DNA from: Tetragonia tetragonoides
Taxonomy: Eukaryota; Streptophyta; Magnoliopsida; Caryophyllales; Aizoaceae
Direction: 5' to 3'
Assembly (NCBI GenBank): GCA_038025085.1
Contig: CM076143.1
Span: 51,220,501-51,284,500 of the forward strand
Length of the DNA stretch: 64,000 bases
Shown: in pieces, positions 43,833-56,100 of the stretch
How positions within the stretch are numbered: the stretch's first letter is position 1
Layout: each line of letters opens with the position of its first letter
Notes under the pieces: model-generated
Databases searched by the model: none
The model's input: the letters and a program-made list of their open reading frames with translations, nothing else
What the model was told of the DNA's origin: nothing
Position numbers and translations under genes: made by a program

Positions 43833-46265
43833 CAACTCCCCAACAACAACAACAACAACAACAACAACAGCAGCAGCAGCCACAAGCCTTGGCCTATTTT
43901 GCAGTCCCAAATCAATTCCTCGAATACCCAGATGCAGAATTCATCTTCTCCTGTAAGATTCTGACCCCCCTTTTGTTAAATTTCATATTTTTCTTCATTT
44001 TCACTGTGATTTGTGATAGCCCATTTGATAGATTTTTGATTTTGATTTTGGTTGTTAGTGTTGTTACTAATTCCTATGTGATGTAATGTGCATTGATGAT
44101 CAGGAATCAGAATTGTGAAGGCTGCTTTAGAATTCAGAATTCAAATTTCTGTTTTTTTTTTTCTTTCCTTTTATGAACGGAAAGTTTGCTTCTTTTTGAA
44201 GATAATAACCAATAATTGGTCAGTTTAAATTCCTTCTTTTCTATTTCCGGAAAACCCAATAAGTTCCTTTGTTTCTCTTTCCTCCTCCTGAAATTTTAAG
44301 CTGAAATAAGCATTTACTAGATGTGTATGATCTGAATTCAGCTGGGCATTTGTTGTGCATTGTTTGAACTCATACATATTGGGCAGATGTTGTTCTACTG
44401 GTGCTATTGCTTGTTGGTAGAGCCAATTCTTCTAGGATTGTAGTGTTTATTGGCTTATCAAAATGGAATGATCATTTGGAAATGTCATTCAAAGTAAGTT
44501 GAATTACCTTACTACCCATTCTAGTTGAATGTGATGATATGTATCTTTCAAGCTGTCTAGGATCAAATTGATGATGGACAAATGTCCATAGTATAAGTAT
44601 TACGCTTTCAGTTGAACATGAATATGAATGCTGCTTGTTGTAATTTGTCTCTATCTTGCTTAGGGATGAAGCTCTCTTTTGTGAATTGTGATGTGCATTT
44701 GTCAATTTTTGTATTTTTTTTTCTCTTTCAGCTAGAAAGCATTTGTGAAGAAACAACAGTTGCTTCGGACGACAAAAAAAATGTATCATCACAATTCCTT
44801 CCCATCCTCCGGTCAGGTGAGTGGTCTGATATTGGAGAACGTGATTACATGGAGGACACACATGTATGTATAGCTGATTTAGCCAAGAATTTTGGCTGCA
44901 AATTTGTCAGTGAGGAAGCTGTTTCTTTCTTTGGGGTGAGTTTCTACGAGTTTACTTAAATCAACTTGTCTTTGGTCCACTTGAGAAAGAGTTCAACCTG
45001 CTGCATTGCTTGTTTTGATTTATTTTTCTAGATAAAGGCAGGCAAAAGCAGTAGGTTATGTTCTCGTATGTGGACTGCATCCTATGTGTATGGACAGTCA
45101 AAGGACAACGCATACTATATTGTCATTGCTTTTCACTGCCCTTTGCACATTCAGAATCTAGCTTCTGAAAAATGAAAAGTTTCAATGTAGTGATCAATTC
45201 AATTTTTCTCCTTTCCCAAATGTACATCAATGTGGAAGATGAAGTCAAAAGTAATACTGTGTAGGTTTAGATATCAGTAAAATAGGGTAATACCATCAAA
45301 ATTCTAGACAATTGATATGAAAAATTTGATGAACAGGTATTTGATGGCCATGGAGGAAAGACTGCTGCACAGTTTGTTCGTGACCATCTCCCAAGAGTCA
45401 TCGTCAAAGATGCTGATTTTCCACAAGACCTCGAAAAAGTGGTCACGCGGTCATTTGTGGAGACTGATGTTGCATTTGCCAAGTCATGCTCAATCGAGTC
45501 TTCCCTGTCTTCTGGAACTACTGCACTCACTGCAATGATCTTTGGGAGGTAGGTTACTTTAGTTCATTTCATACGTGTGAATAAGCATTCAGAGTATTGC
45601 ATGTAGAACAGCATTGATTGATAAAATCTGAAAATGTGTCTGTGTTCTTGTGTTTTGGAAATTGTGACATTTTGGTCAGATCTTTGCTTGTAGCAAATGC
45701 TGGAGACTGTCGAGCAGTTCTTTCTCGGCGTGGAATGGCTTTGGAAATGTCTAAAGACCATAGACCTTGCTGTAAAAATGAAAGAGAAAGGGTTGAATCA
45801 TTAGGGGGATACGTTGATGAAGAGGGGTATTTAAACAGCCAGTTGGGTGTAACAAGGGCTCTTGGAGATTGGCATCTTGAAGGGATGAAGCAGATTGGTA
45901 AAAAGGGCGGACCTCTCAGTGCCGAGCCTGAACTAAAACTGATGACGTTAGTTAGAGAAGATGAGTTTCTAATCATCGGCAGCGATGGAATTTGGGACGT
46001 CTTTAGCAACCAAAACGCAGTGGACTTTGCTCGGAGGACACTTCAAACGCATAACGATGTGAAGTTGTGCTGCAAGGAATTAGTAGAGGAAGCAAAAAAC
46101 CGGGGTGCAGCGGACAATTTGACAGTAGTTATGGTATGCTTTCACTTGGATCCACCTCCACCTATTGTGGCACCAAAGATGAGAATCAGACGAAGCATTT
46201 CTGCTGAGGGGTTTCAAAATATCAAGCTTCACTTGGATCCACCTCCACATATTGTGGAAAGTTAG
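43719..46265 (+). CDS. protein phosphatase 2C (PPM family)
   Basis: Mn/Mg-dependent Ser/Thr phosphatase. Four exons join in frame: 43719-43952, 44732-44935, 45337-45548 and 45680-46265. They give 1236 nt and 411 residues. The N-terminus (1-78) is non-catalytic, with runs of about 16 and 9 Asn and some Ser. The catalytic domain has the expected PP2C motifs: RDYMEDTH (E119, D120), VFDGHGG (D149, G150), SSGTTAL, NAGDCRAVLSRRG, VTRALGDW, GSDGIWDVF (D319) and GAADNLTVV (D362). All metal-binding acidic residues are present. It resembles the Arabidopsis PP2C22/27/47 group. The tail has an unusual repeated motif HLDPPPPIV ... HLDPPPHIV, from a short duplication in the last exon (46139-46170 and 46228-46257). 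Its 3' end has been copied downstream. Confidence 0.96.
43790..43868 (+). repeat. (AAT)n and (AAC)n trinucleotide runs coding for poly-Asn
   Basis: About 14 AAT codons, a short CAACTCCCC break, then about 9 AAC codons inside the first PP2C exon. The RGF gene has a comparable AAT/AAC run at 20786-20826. Lengths divisible by three keep the frame open. Confidence 0.85.
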
Positions 46266-47640
46266 TACATGTATTACTTACTAGTTACTACACAGGGCTG
46301 TTAAACAGCCATATTTGACTGATTGATTGGCTTCTGGTGGCTTTGTTGTATGTACATAATTATTTGATCGAATAAGCAGAATAAACATGTTATTCCATGT
46401 GTTTAGCTGATATGAAATCGAAAATTGGGATACTTATTGCTATGACCAGGTATGTCTTGCATTTTATAGATTCTCCCGAGAGATACCTTGACAAAGTAGC
46501 TCCTTTCAAAAGCTTGCAATTCCAAGCTCTGCAGAGCATTTGAACAGCTAGCCGCTGTCATGGAAATCTATGATCTGGAAATTAATTTATATTTCAAAAA
46601 TGCTTTTTTACTCGATGCAAACATTATTTCATGATTTTCATCACTGAAAATCGAAATTTGGACACAAAAGAACAAGCCAAAATGGATAACTTTGATATGT
46701 GAATGAAAGAGTGTGCATTAAGATTGCCGCCCTTAATCTAGGGGTCCCTCGTAGCCATGAACTATATTGCATGTTATTTGCATCCTTTAAACAACAATTG
46801 TCTACTCTCATTAGTCTTGCCAAGTGAACAGACAACATCTCCCTACTCTATCATAACCAAAACGCAGTGGATTTTGCTTGGAGGAGACTTCAAATGCATA
46901 ACGATGTGAAGTTGTGCTGCAAGAAAGTAGTAGAGGAAGCAATAAAACGGGGTGCAATGGGCAATTTGACAGTAGTTATGGTATGCTTTCACTTGGATAC
47001 ACCTCCAGGCTCCACCCATTGTGGCACAAAAGATGAGAGTCAGACGAAGCATTTCCGCTGAGGGGCTTCAAAATCTAAAGCTTATATTGGAAAGTTAGAA
47101 CATGTATTACGTACTACACAGGGCTGTTAAACAGCCATATTTGACTGATTGGTTGGCTTCTTCGCGGCTTTGTTGTCTGTACATAATTGTTGAGACTGAA
47201 TAAGCAGAATAATCTGGTATTCCATGTGTTTAGCTGATATGTAATCAAGATTCCGGATACTCACTGCTATGATCAGGTATGTCATGTATTTCTAAGACTC
47301 TCCTGAAAGATACCTTGACGAAGCAGTTCCTTTCGAAAGTTTGCAAGTCCAAGCTCCGAAGAGCATTTGAACAGCTAGCAGCTGTCAGGAAATTCTATGA
47401 TCTGTCAATTAATTTATATTTCAAAATGCTTTTATATACAATAGAAACATTACTTTCATCACTGGAAATTGAAATTTGATATGTCAATGAAAGTGTGCAT
47501 TAAGATTGCGGCCCTTAACCGAGGTTGCATCATAGCCATGAACTACGAAGTATATAGCATGTTATTTGCATCCTTTAAACAACAATTGTTTACTCCAACA
47601 CTAGTCTTGCCAATTCAAGAGACAACTTCCTATATAATTA
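46008..47640 (+). repeat. tandem duplication of the PP2C 3' end (about 0.85 kb unit)
   Basis: Sequence from 46008 (AACCAAAACGCAGTGG) onward is repeated from 46855 with an offset of about 847 bases. The repeat covers the last coding part, the stop region (CACAGGGCTGTTAAACAGCC) and about 0.5 kb of 3' flank. The second copy is diverged by substitutions and small indels, so it is not recent. Confidence 0.9.
46855..47097 (+). pseudogene. truncated PP2C C-terminal pseudogene fragment
   Basis: The second unit of the duplication preserves NQNAVDFAWRRLQMHNDVKLCCK and GAMGNLTVVMVCFHLD. The catalytic Asp of the ADN motif has become Gly (GAMGN). A small insertion after DTPP (GGCTC region, about 47007) shifts the frame. 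There is no promoter or upstream catalytic part. It could be read only as 3' UTR of the real gene. Confidence 0.9.
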
Positions 47641-47842
47641 ATCTTACAAAGTCAAAAAAACATACTACACTAACACAAATTCATGAAATTGGTTAGGTAG
47701 TCAGATCCCTTCCAGACTCGAACTCAACTATACGCATTGATGACCTGCTCGAACTTGCTGCTTTCCAAGCTAAAAATCTGCATGAGTTTTATTTGGTCCA
47801 TTGAGAGTGCTTCAAATTTGTGTCAAGCACGAACCTTCATAA

Positions 47843-49428
47843 TCAATTGCCTTGGCTGTATGCGCTCCTGTCTATTTGAAGTTGGGCAGCCCAGAAATCG
47901 AGTTGACCTGCAACACATGCTGAACCTGTTGAACCATATGAGCAGAACTTCTTGACAGAATTCTCCACCCCAAGATAATCGTATACATCCTCACTAAACA
48001 CATGACTAATACTCCTGAGCTCGTCAAGGGTTAAGTCTTGAAGTTGACAGCCCTTAGAGACACACAAAGCGACTGATCGTCCCACTATATCATGACCAGT
48101 TCTGAAGGGCACTCCCTGTTCGAATTTGTACAAGGAGATTTGTTAATTAATCACCCTATAAGAACATAAAAACAGTGGAGAGAAACTGAAGAAACAATAG
48201 CAAATTGGACCTAACCACAGGAAGTAAAAGTGAACCAACAACATACAGAAATCTTTTAGATGTGGTTGCTTCTCATATCAAGGTCCATGTAAAATCGGTG
48301 AAAAATAAGCATTCAAAGAAGTTACAGGCTGACACTATTCACTGGAAAGAAGTAAAGAACTCTAAAATGCATTTTTCTTATAAGAATACATGGATTGACA
48401 CTAGCAGATCAGAACCAATACAGCACTGAAATGAAGTAGCCTCTACTAACTGGATAAGTATGTTGATCTATAGGGTAAGCTGAAATAAGTGGAAAACTCC
48501 TCCATAGACTTTATAGCAATGAAAGACATACTTGCTCTTGTGCCTCCACCATAAAAGTAAAAGCTCTAGTACAGACCTGATCTTTACACCTGATACTTCA
48601 ACCCACATCCCCAGACAAAGAAGAATGAGAAGTAAAACAAGAACAAGTAAGCGTGACTAGGCTAACTGGGGTAAAGACTCCTTCACGTGTACGATGAAGG
48701 GATTACCCAAATATCTAGTTAAAAAAAGGAAAACTCTAATGGAAAAAATAAAAAAAATTCCATAATGTTATGAAGAATACGGCACACAAAAACTTGTAGA
48801 TAAATGAGGAAGAAAGGGTTTAAGATTATGCACATATTCTGAAAGAAACAGTAACTCTTACCTTCTTGACAAGATAATCTGCAACTGTTGTGGCATCAAG
48901 ATGGCCAGCAGGCAAAGATTTCTGAATTCTCTCTCTATTGAAGGTCACATTTTGTGCAAACTCTGCAGACACTTCCAGCATCCCAACAATAGTTTTCACA
49001 CTGTCGAATACAGGTTCCTTATCTTCCTGCTTATAACATTAGGACAAGTTAGGAGGGAAAAGAGATCTATGAAGATCCAGCTGCTAGGATCAAATGCGGT
49101 ATTTTCCCAGTGAAATCTAGGTTCATATGTTGGTACCTGTAGATCACGGTTATAAGCATGGGGAAGTCCCTTGCATAGTACAAGAAGAGTGACAAGGTCT
49201 CCTACAACTCGTGCAGATTTTCCACGGACTAGTTCCATTGGATCTGGGTTTTTCTTCTGGGGCATTATACTGCTTCCGGTGGAAACTGAATCACTAGGGG
49301 TCAAAAATCCAAATTCCTCGGAAGCCCATAATACCCATTCTTCACCAAGCCGAGAAAGATGAATGGCTGTGATGGAATTAGCAGAAAGCAGCTCCAAAAC
49401 AAAGTCTCGATCCGAAACTGCATCAATG
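47843..49428 (-). CDS. ASL: argininosuccinate lyase, C-terminal half (last three exons)
   Basis: Enzyme of arginine synthesis in the plastid; it splits argininosuccinate into arginine and fumarate. On the minus strand three exons join in frame: 49428-49137, 49026-48862 and 48115-47843. They give about 242 residues. The first opens [18 protein letters not shown] and contains the fumarase/ASL superfamily signature [20 protein letters not shown], with its catalytic-loop serines and lysine, then [12 protein letters not shown]. The second reads [20 protein letters not shown]. The third reads [20 protein letters not shown] through [20 protein letters not shown] to the stop. The first 300 or so residues, including the substrate-binding domain and transit peptide, are not found in the 0.7 kb before the satellite array. 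The 5' exons lie beyond a very long intron, outside the window, or are lost. Confidence 0.93.
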
Positions 49429-50103
49429 CTGTCCATATAAAGAAATGAAACCAATCACTAAAAAAACCCCCAAATGATATCTATCAAAAAAAACACAAAA
49501 ACTCATAGTACAAAAATTTAGATTCGTGAATCATTGTGGTGAGAGAATGGATCTATACGGTGGCAATTAATGAACTATTATATAGATCATCCAAATTAGT
49601 TGCGAGTTACTCAAAGATAAATACGAGATCAGACAGTGCAAGAACACCATCAACATTAACATTGCCCCAATGCCTTCATAGCAACCCATGGTTTGGTGTT
49701 TGAAGCTGTAACAGTATGTTTAGTTTTCTAATATGATAAGAAAGGAATAGAAAGTAGCTCTCAATTCTGTTGTTTGTTTCCATTGCCAGGAACAATATGA
49801 GTCATGTTCCTATGTTTGGATAGCTAACAAGGAAAACAATGAAAGGAAACAAGCATTTTACAGCTTGTTAGCTTTCTATCTGTCAATGAAATCCCTCCGA
49901 TTTTGTAAGCAAGTGACATGGGTGTTTCCTAAAGGTTTTAAGGACGATTTCCTACCAATTCATTTAATTTCACTTCATTTCCCATGTCTATATACATATC
50001 TAATCAAACATTGTAAAGATAGAAGTTTACTAGGGAAAACTCAATCAGCCTAAGGGAGAGCAATTTCCAAAGGAGTGGGGTTCCTAGCACCAAGTTTTTA
50101 CAT
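49429..50103 (-). other. presumed ASL intron or broken flank up to the satellite
   Basis: No ASL exon or other coding sequence was seen on either strand. The acceptor of the 49428 exon (TATATGGACAG) is intact, so a donor is expected somewhere upstream. Confidence 0.5.
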
Positions 50104-53100
50104 TCTCGGTGCCCCGGCAGGACATCCGGATCCCCGAACTTCGATAACACCCATGACTTTTGTATTTCGGCTCTTACAACCCGTAAAACGCCCTTCCAAG
50201 CTTATTAGAGACCGGATAAACGATCCCGAGGGCCTCCCATAGTCCCATGTCCCCTAGGGGTATTCTGTGCGATGTGTTGCGAAAATATCCACCTTCGTTT
50301 CGGGGCCTCCCGGAAGCCAAAAGGCTTCCCGGCGCCCGGGTGTCATTTTTGCCCAAATTTCTCCGGGGGTGTATCAAGATCCTAGAGGACCCTCGGTATC
50401 CTGGGAGGTCATCCGGATCCCCGAACCCTTCCAAGCCTATCAAGGACAGTACAAGCGAACCGAGGGCCTCTTGTGTCCCCGAGGGGTGCTACGTGCGATG
50501 TGTGCGAAAATATCCACCTTCGTTCCGAGGCCTCCCGAAGGCCCAAAGAACATGGATTAGCCTTCGTTTTCGGCTTCCCGAGGCCTGGGTGTCATTTTTG
50601 CCCAACCTTTTACAGGGGGTCTATCATCACCCTAGAGGACCCTCGGTGCCCCAGGAGGGACATCCGGATCCCCGAACTTCGATTTTACCTATGCATTTGG
50701 TGTTCCAACTCTTACACTTGTGTCTCTTAAAACGCCCTTCCAAGCCTATCAGGGACAGGATAAGCTAGTCAGTGGGAAAATATCCACCTTCGTTCCTGGG
50801 CTCCAGGATGCCCAAAAAACATAGATTATAGCCTTCGTTTTCGGATTCCCGAGGCCCGGGTGTCCCAGAGGGTTTATCAAGACACTAGAGGAACCTCGGA
50901 GCCCCGAGAGGACATTCGGATCCCCAAACATCGATAACACCCATGCCTTTGGTATTTCGCCTTTTACACCACTGACCCTTAAAACGCCCTTCCAAGCCTA
51001 TCAGGAATCGGACAAGCGACCCGAGGGCCACCCATGTCCCCGAGGGGTGTTACGTGCGATGAGGTGCGAAAATATCAACCTTAGTTCCGGGGCCTCTCGA
51101 AAGACCAAAAAACGTTGATTAGAGCCTTCGTTTTCAGCTTCCCAAGCCCCGAGTGTCATTTTTGCCCAAACTTCTCTGGGGGGTCTATCATGTCCTTAGA
51201 GGACCCTCGGTGCCTTGGGAGGGTTATCCGTATTCCCGAACTCCGATTTCACTCTTGCCTTTTGTGTTACCGGTCTTACACCAATGTCCGTAAAACGCCC
51301 TTCCAAGCCTATCAGGGACCGGATAAGCGAGCCCGTGGGCCTCCCAATGTCCTCGAGGGATGTTCTGAGCGATGTGGTGCGAAAATATCCACCTTCATTT
51401 CGGGGCCACCAGGAAGCCCAAAAAACGTGGATTATAGTCTTCGTTTTCGGCTTCCCGGGCCCGGGTGTCATTTTTGCCCAAATTTCTCCGAGGGGTCTAT
51501 CATGACCGTAGACGACCCTCGGTGCCCCGGGAAATTTATCCGCATCCCCGTTGATATATCCCATGCCTTTGGTGTTTCGACTCTTACACCAGTGTCTCGT
51601 AAAACATCCTTCGCCGAATAAACGATCCCGAGGGCCTCCCATGTCCCCTAGGGGTGTTCCGTGTGATGTGATGCGAAAATATTTACCTTCGTTTCTACCC
51701 GGAAGCCAAAACAACATGGATTATAGCCTTCGTTTTCGGCTTCATGGGGCCGGGTGTCATTTTTGCTCAAATTTCTCTGCGGGGTCTATCATGGCCCTAG
51801 AGGACCCTCGGTGTGCCAGGAAGGTTTTCTGGATCCTCAAACTTCTACATAACCCATGCCTTTTGTATTTCGGATCTTACACCAATGTCCCGTAAAACGC
51901 CCTTCCAAGCTTATCTGGAACCGCATAAACGATCCCGAGGGCCTCCCATGTCCCCTTTGGGGTGTTCCGTGCGGTGTGGTGCGAAAATATCAACTTTCGT
52001 TTCTGGGCTTCCAGAAAGCCAAAAAACGTGGATTATAATTTTCATTTTCGGCTTCCCGGGGTCCGGGTGTCATTTTTGCCCAAATTTCTCCGGGGGGTCT
52101 ATCATGACCCTAGAGGACATTCGATGCCCCGAGAAAGTTATTCGGATCATCGAACTTCGATATACCCCTGTCATTGGTGTTTTGGCTCTTACACCAATGT
52201 CTCGTAAAACGTCCTTCGAAGCCTATCAGTGACCGGATGAGCGACTCGAGGGCCTCCTATGTCCCCAAGGGGTAGTGCGAAAATATTCACCTTTGTTCCG
52301 TGGCCGTCCGAAAGCTTAAAAAAATTGGATTATAGCCTTCGTTTTTGGCTTCCCGAGGCCCGGGTATTATTTTTGCCCAAACTTCTACAGGGGGTCTATC
52401 ATCACTCTAGAGGACCCTCGGTGCCCCAGGAGGGACATTCGGATACCCGAACTTCCATTTTACCTATGCATTTGGTGTTCCAACTCTAACACTTGTGTCT
52501 CGTAAAACGCCCTTCCAAGCCTGTCAGGGACCGGATAAGCTTGTCCGTGGGCCTTCCATGTCCCCTAGGGGTGTTCCGTGCGATGTGGTGCGAAAATATC
52601 CACCTTTGTTCCGGGGCCTCCTGGAAGTCCGAAAAACGTAGATTAGCCTTCGTTTTCGGATTCCCGAGGCCCGTGTGTCAGTTTTGCCCAATTTTCTCCA
52701 GAGGGTCTATCAAGCCCCTAGAGGAGCCTCGGAGCACCGAGAGGACGTTCGGATCCCCAAACATCGATAACAACCATGCCATTGGTATTTCGGCTCTTAG
52801 ACCAGTGGCCCTTAAAACGCACTTTCAAGCCTATCAGGAACCGAATAAGCGACCCGCGGGCCTCCCATGTCCCCGAAGGTTGTGACGTGCGATGTGGTGC
52901 GAAAATATCCACCTTCGTTATGGGGCCTCTCGAATGCCCAAAAAAGGTGGATTAGAGCCTTCGTTTTCGGCTTCCCGAGCCCCGAGTGGCATTTTTGCCC
53001 AAACTTTTCCGGGGGGTCTATCATGTCCTTAGAGGACCCTCGGTGTCCTAGGAGGTTATCCGGATTCCCGAACTCCGATTTCACCCATCCACTTGTTGTT

Positions 53101-56100
53101 GCGGCTTTTACACCAATATCCCGCAAAACGCCCGTATAAGGGACCGGATAAGCGAGCCCGTGGGCCTCCCATGTCCTCGAGGGGTGTTCAGAGCGATGAG
53201 GTGCGAAAATATCCACCTTCATTTCGGGGCCTCCAAAAAGCACAAAAAGCGTGGATTATAGAGTTCGTTTTTGGCTTTCCGGGGCCCGAGTGTCACTTTT
53301 GCCCAAATTTCTGGGGGGGGGGGGGGTCAATCATGACCCTAAAGGACCCTCTGTGCCCGGGAGAAGTTATCCGCATCCCCGAACTTCGATATAACCATGC
53401 CTTTGGTGTTTCGGCTCTTACACCAGTGTCTCGTAAACGTCTTTCCAAGCCTATCAGGGACTGTATAAACGATCCCGAGGGCCTCCCATGTCCCCTAGGG
53501 GTGTTCCGTGTGATGTGCGAAAATATCCACCTTCGTTCTAGGCCTCCCGGAAGCCCAAAACAACATGGATAATAGCCTTCGTTTTCGGCTTTTTGGGCCC
53601 GGGTGTCATTTTTGCTCAAATTTCTCTGATGGGTCTATCATGGCCCTAGGGGACCCTCGATGCGCCATGGATCCTCGAACTTCTACATAACCCATGCCTT
53701 TTGTATTTTGGCTCTTACACCAGTGTCCCGTAAAATGCCCTTCGTTCTGGAGCCTCTAGAAAGCCCAAAAAACGTGGATTAGAGTCTTCGTTTTCGGCTT
53801 CCCGATCCAGAGTGGCATTTTTGCCCAAACTTCTCCGGGGGGTCTATCATGTCCTTAGAGAACCCTCCGGGAGGGTTATCCGGATTCCCGAACTCCGATT
53901 TCACCCATGCCTTTGTGTTGCGGCTTTTACACCAATGTCCCGTAAAACGCCCTTATCAGGGACCGGATAAGCGAGCCCGTGGGCCTCCCATGTCCTCGAG
54001 GGGTGTTCCGAGAGATGTGGTGCGAAAATATCCACTTTATTTCGGGGCCTCTAGGAAGCCCAAAAAACGTGGATTAAGCCTTCGTTTTCAGCTTTACAGG
54101 GCCTAGGTGTCATTTTCGCCCAAATTTCTCCGGGGGGTCTATCCTGACCTTAGAGGACCCTCGATACCGCGGGAAAGTGATCCGGATCCCCGAAGCCCCG
54201 AGAGGACATCTGGATTCCCGAACATTGATAACACTCATGCCTTTGGTATTTCGCCTCTTACACCTGTGACCCTTAAAACGCACTTTCAAGCCTATTAGTT
54301 ACCGAATAAACGACCCGAGGGCCTCCCATGTCCCCAAAGGGCGTTAAGTGCAATGGGGTGCGAAAATATCCACATTTGTTCTGGGGCCTCTCGAAAGCCC
54401 AAAACACGTGGATTAGAGCCTTTGTTTTGGGCTTCCCGAGCCCCGAGTGACATTTTTGCCCAAACTTCTCCGAGGGGCCTATCATGTCCTTAGAGGACCC
54501 TCTGTGAGGGTTTTCCGGATTCCCGAACTCCGATTTCACCCATGCTTTTGTGTCGCGGCTTTTACAACAATGTCCCGTAAAACGCCCTTATCAGGGACCG
54601 GATAAGCGAGCCCGTGGGCCACCCATGTCCTCGAGGGGTGTTCCGAGCGATGTGGTGCGAAAATATCCACCTTTATTTCGGGGCCTCCAAAAGTTGGATT
54701 ATAGCTTTCGTTTTCGGCTTCACCTGGGTGTCATTTTCGCCCAAATTTCCCCGGGGGGTCTATCATGACCCTAGAGGACCTTCGGTGCCCGGAGAAAGTT
54801 ATCCGCATCCCCGAACTTCGATATAACCCATGCCTTTGGTGTTTCGGCTCTTACACCAGTGTCTCATAAAACGTCCTTCCAAGCCTGTTAGGGACAAGAT
54901 AAACGATCCCGAGGGCCTCCCATGTGCCCTAGGGGTGTTCCGTGTGACGTGGTGCGAAAATATCCACCTTCGTTTCTGGGGCCTCCCGGAAGCCCAAAAC
55001 ATGGATTATATAGCCTTCATTTTTGGCTTCCAGGGGCCCGGGTGTCATTTTTGCTCAAATTTCTCCGGGAGGTCTATCATGGCCCTAGAGGACCCTCGGT
55101 GCATCAGGAATGTTGTCTAGATACTCGAACTTCTAGATATCCCATCCCTTTTTGTATTTCGGCTCTTACACTAGTGTCCCGTAAAACGCCCTTCCAAGCC
55201 TATCAGGGACCGGATAAACGATCCTGAGGGCCTCCCATCTCCTTCTAGCCTTTGTTTTCGGCTTCCCGGCGCATGGGTGTCATTTTTGCCCAAATTTCTC
55301 CGGGGGGTCTATCATGACCTTAGAGGACCCTCGATACCGCGGGAAAGTGATCCGGATCCCCGAACTTCGATATAACCCATGTCTTTGGTGTTTCGGCTGT
55401 TACACCAGTGACCTGTAAAACACCCTATCAGGGGCTGGATAGGCGGCCTGAGGGCCTCCTAAGTCCTATGTCCCCGAGGGGTGTTACGTGCAATATGGTG
55501 CGAAATTATCCACCTTCGTTCCGGGGCCTCCTGAAAGCTTAAAAAAGGTTGATTATAGCCTTCATTTTCGGCTTCCCGAGGCCCAGGTGTCATTCTTGCC
55601 CAAACTTCTCCGGGGGGTCTATCATCACCGTAGAGGACGCTCGGTGCCCCGGGAGGGACATCCAGATCCCCGAACTTTGATATTATCTATGCATTTGGTG
55701 TTCAACCTCTTACACTAGTATCCCGTAAAACGCCCTTCCAAGCCTATCAGTGACCGGAAAAGCTAGTCAGTGGGCCTTCCATGTCCCCTAGGGGTGTTCC
55801 GTGCGATGTGGGGCAAAAGTATCCACCTTCGTTCCGAGGCCTCCCGCAAGCCCAAAAAACGTAGATTATAGCCTTTGTTTTCGGATTCCAGAGGCCCGGG
55901 TGTCAGTTCAGCCCAAATTTCTACAAAGGGTCTATCAAGACCCTAGAGGAGCCTCGAAGCCCCGAGAGGACATCCGAATCCCCAAACATAGATAACACCC
56001 ATGCGTTTGGTGTTTCGGCTCTTACACCAGTGACCCTTAAAACGCCCTTTCAAGCCTATCAGGAAAAAGATAGGCGACCCGAGGGCCTCCCATGTTTCCG

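Noticed and set aside
44612..44731. Upstream ATG reading into PP2C exon 2 as an alternative start
   Set aside because: It lies in the intron before a good acceptor (CTTTCAG). Joining exon 1 (43719-43952) gives a continuous frame with the usual PP2C N-terminal extension.
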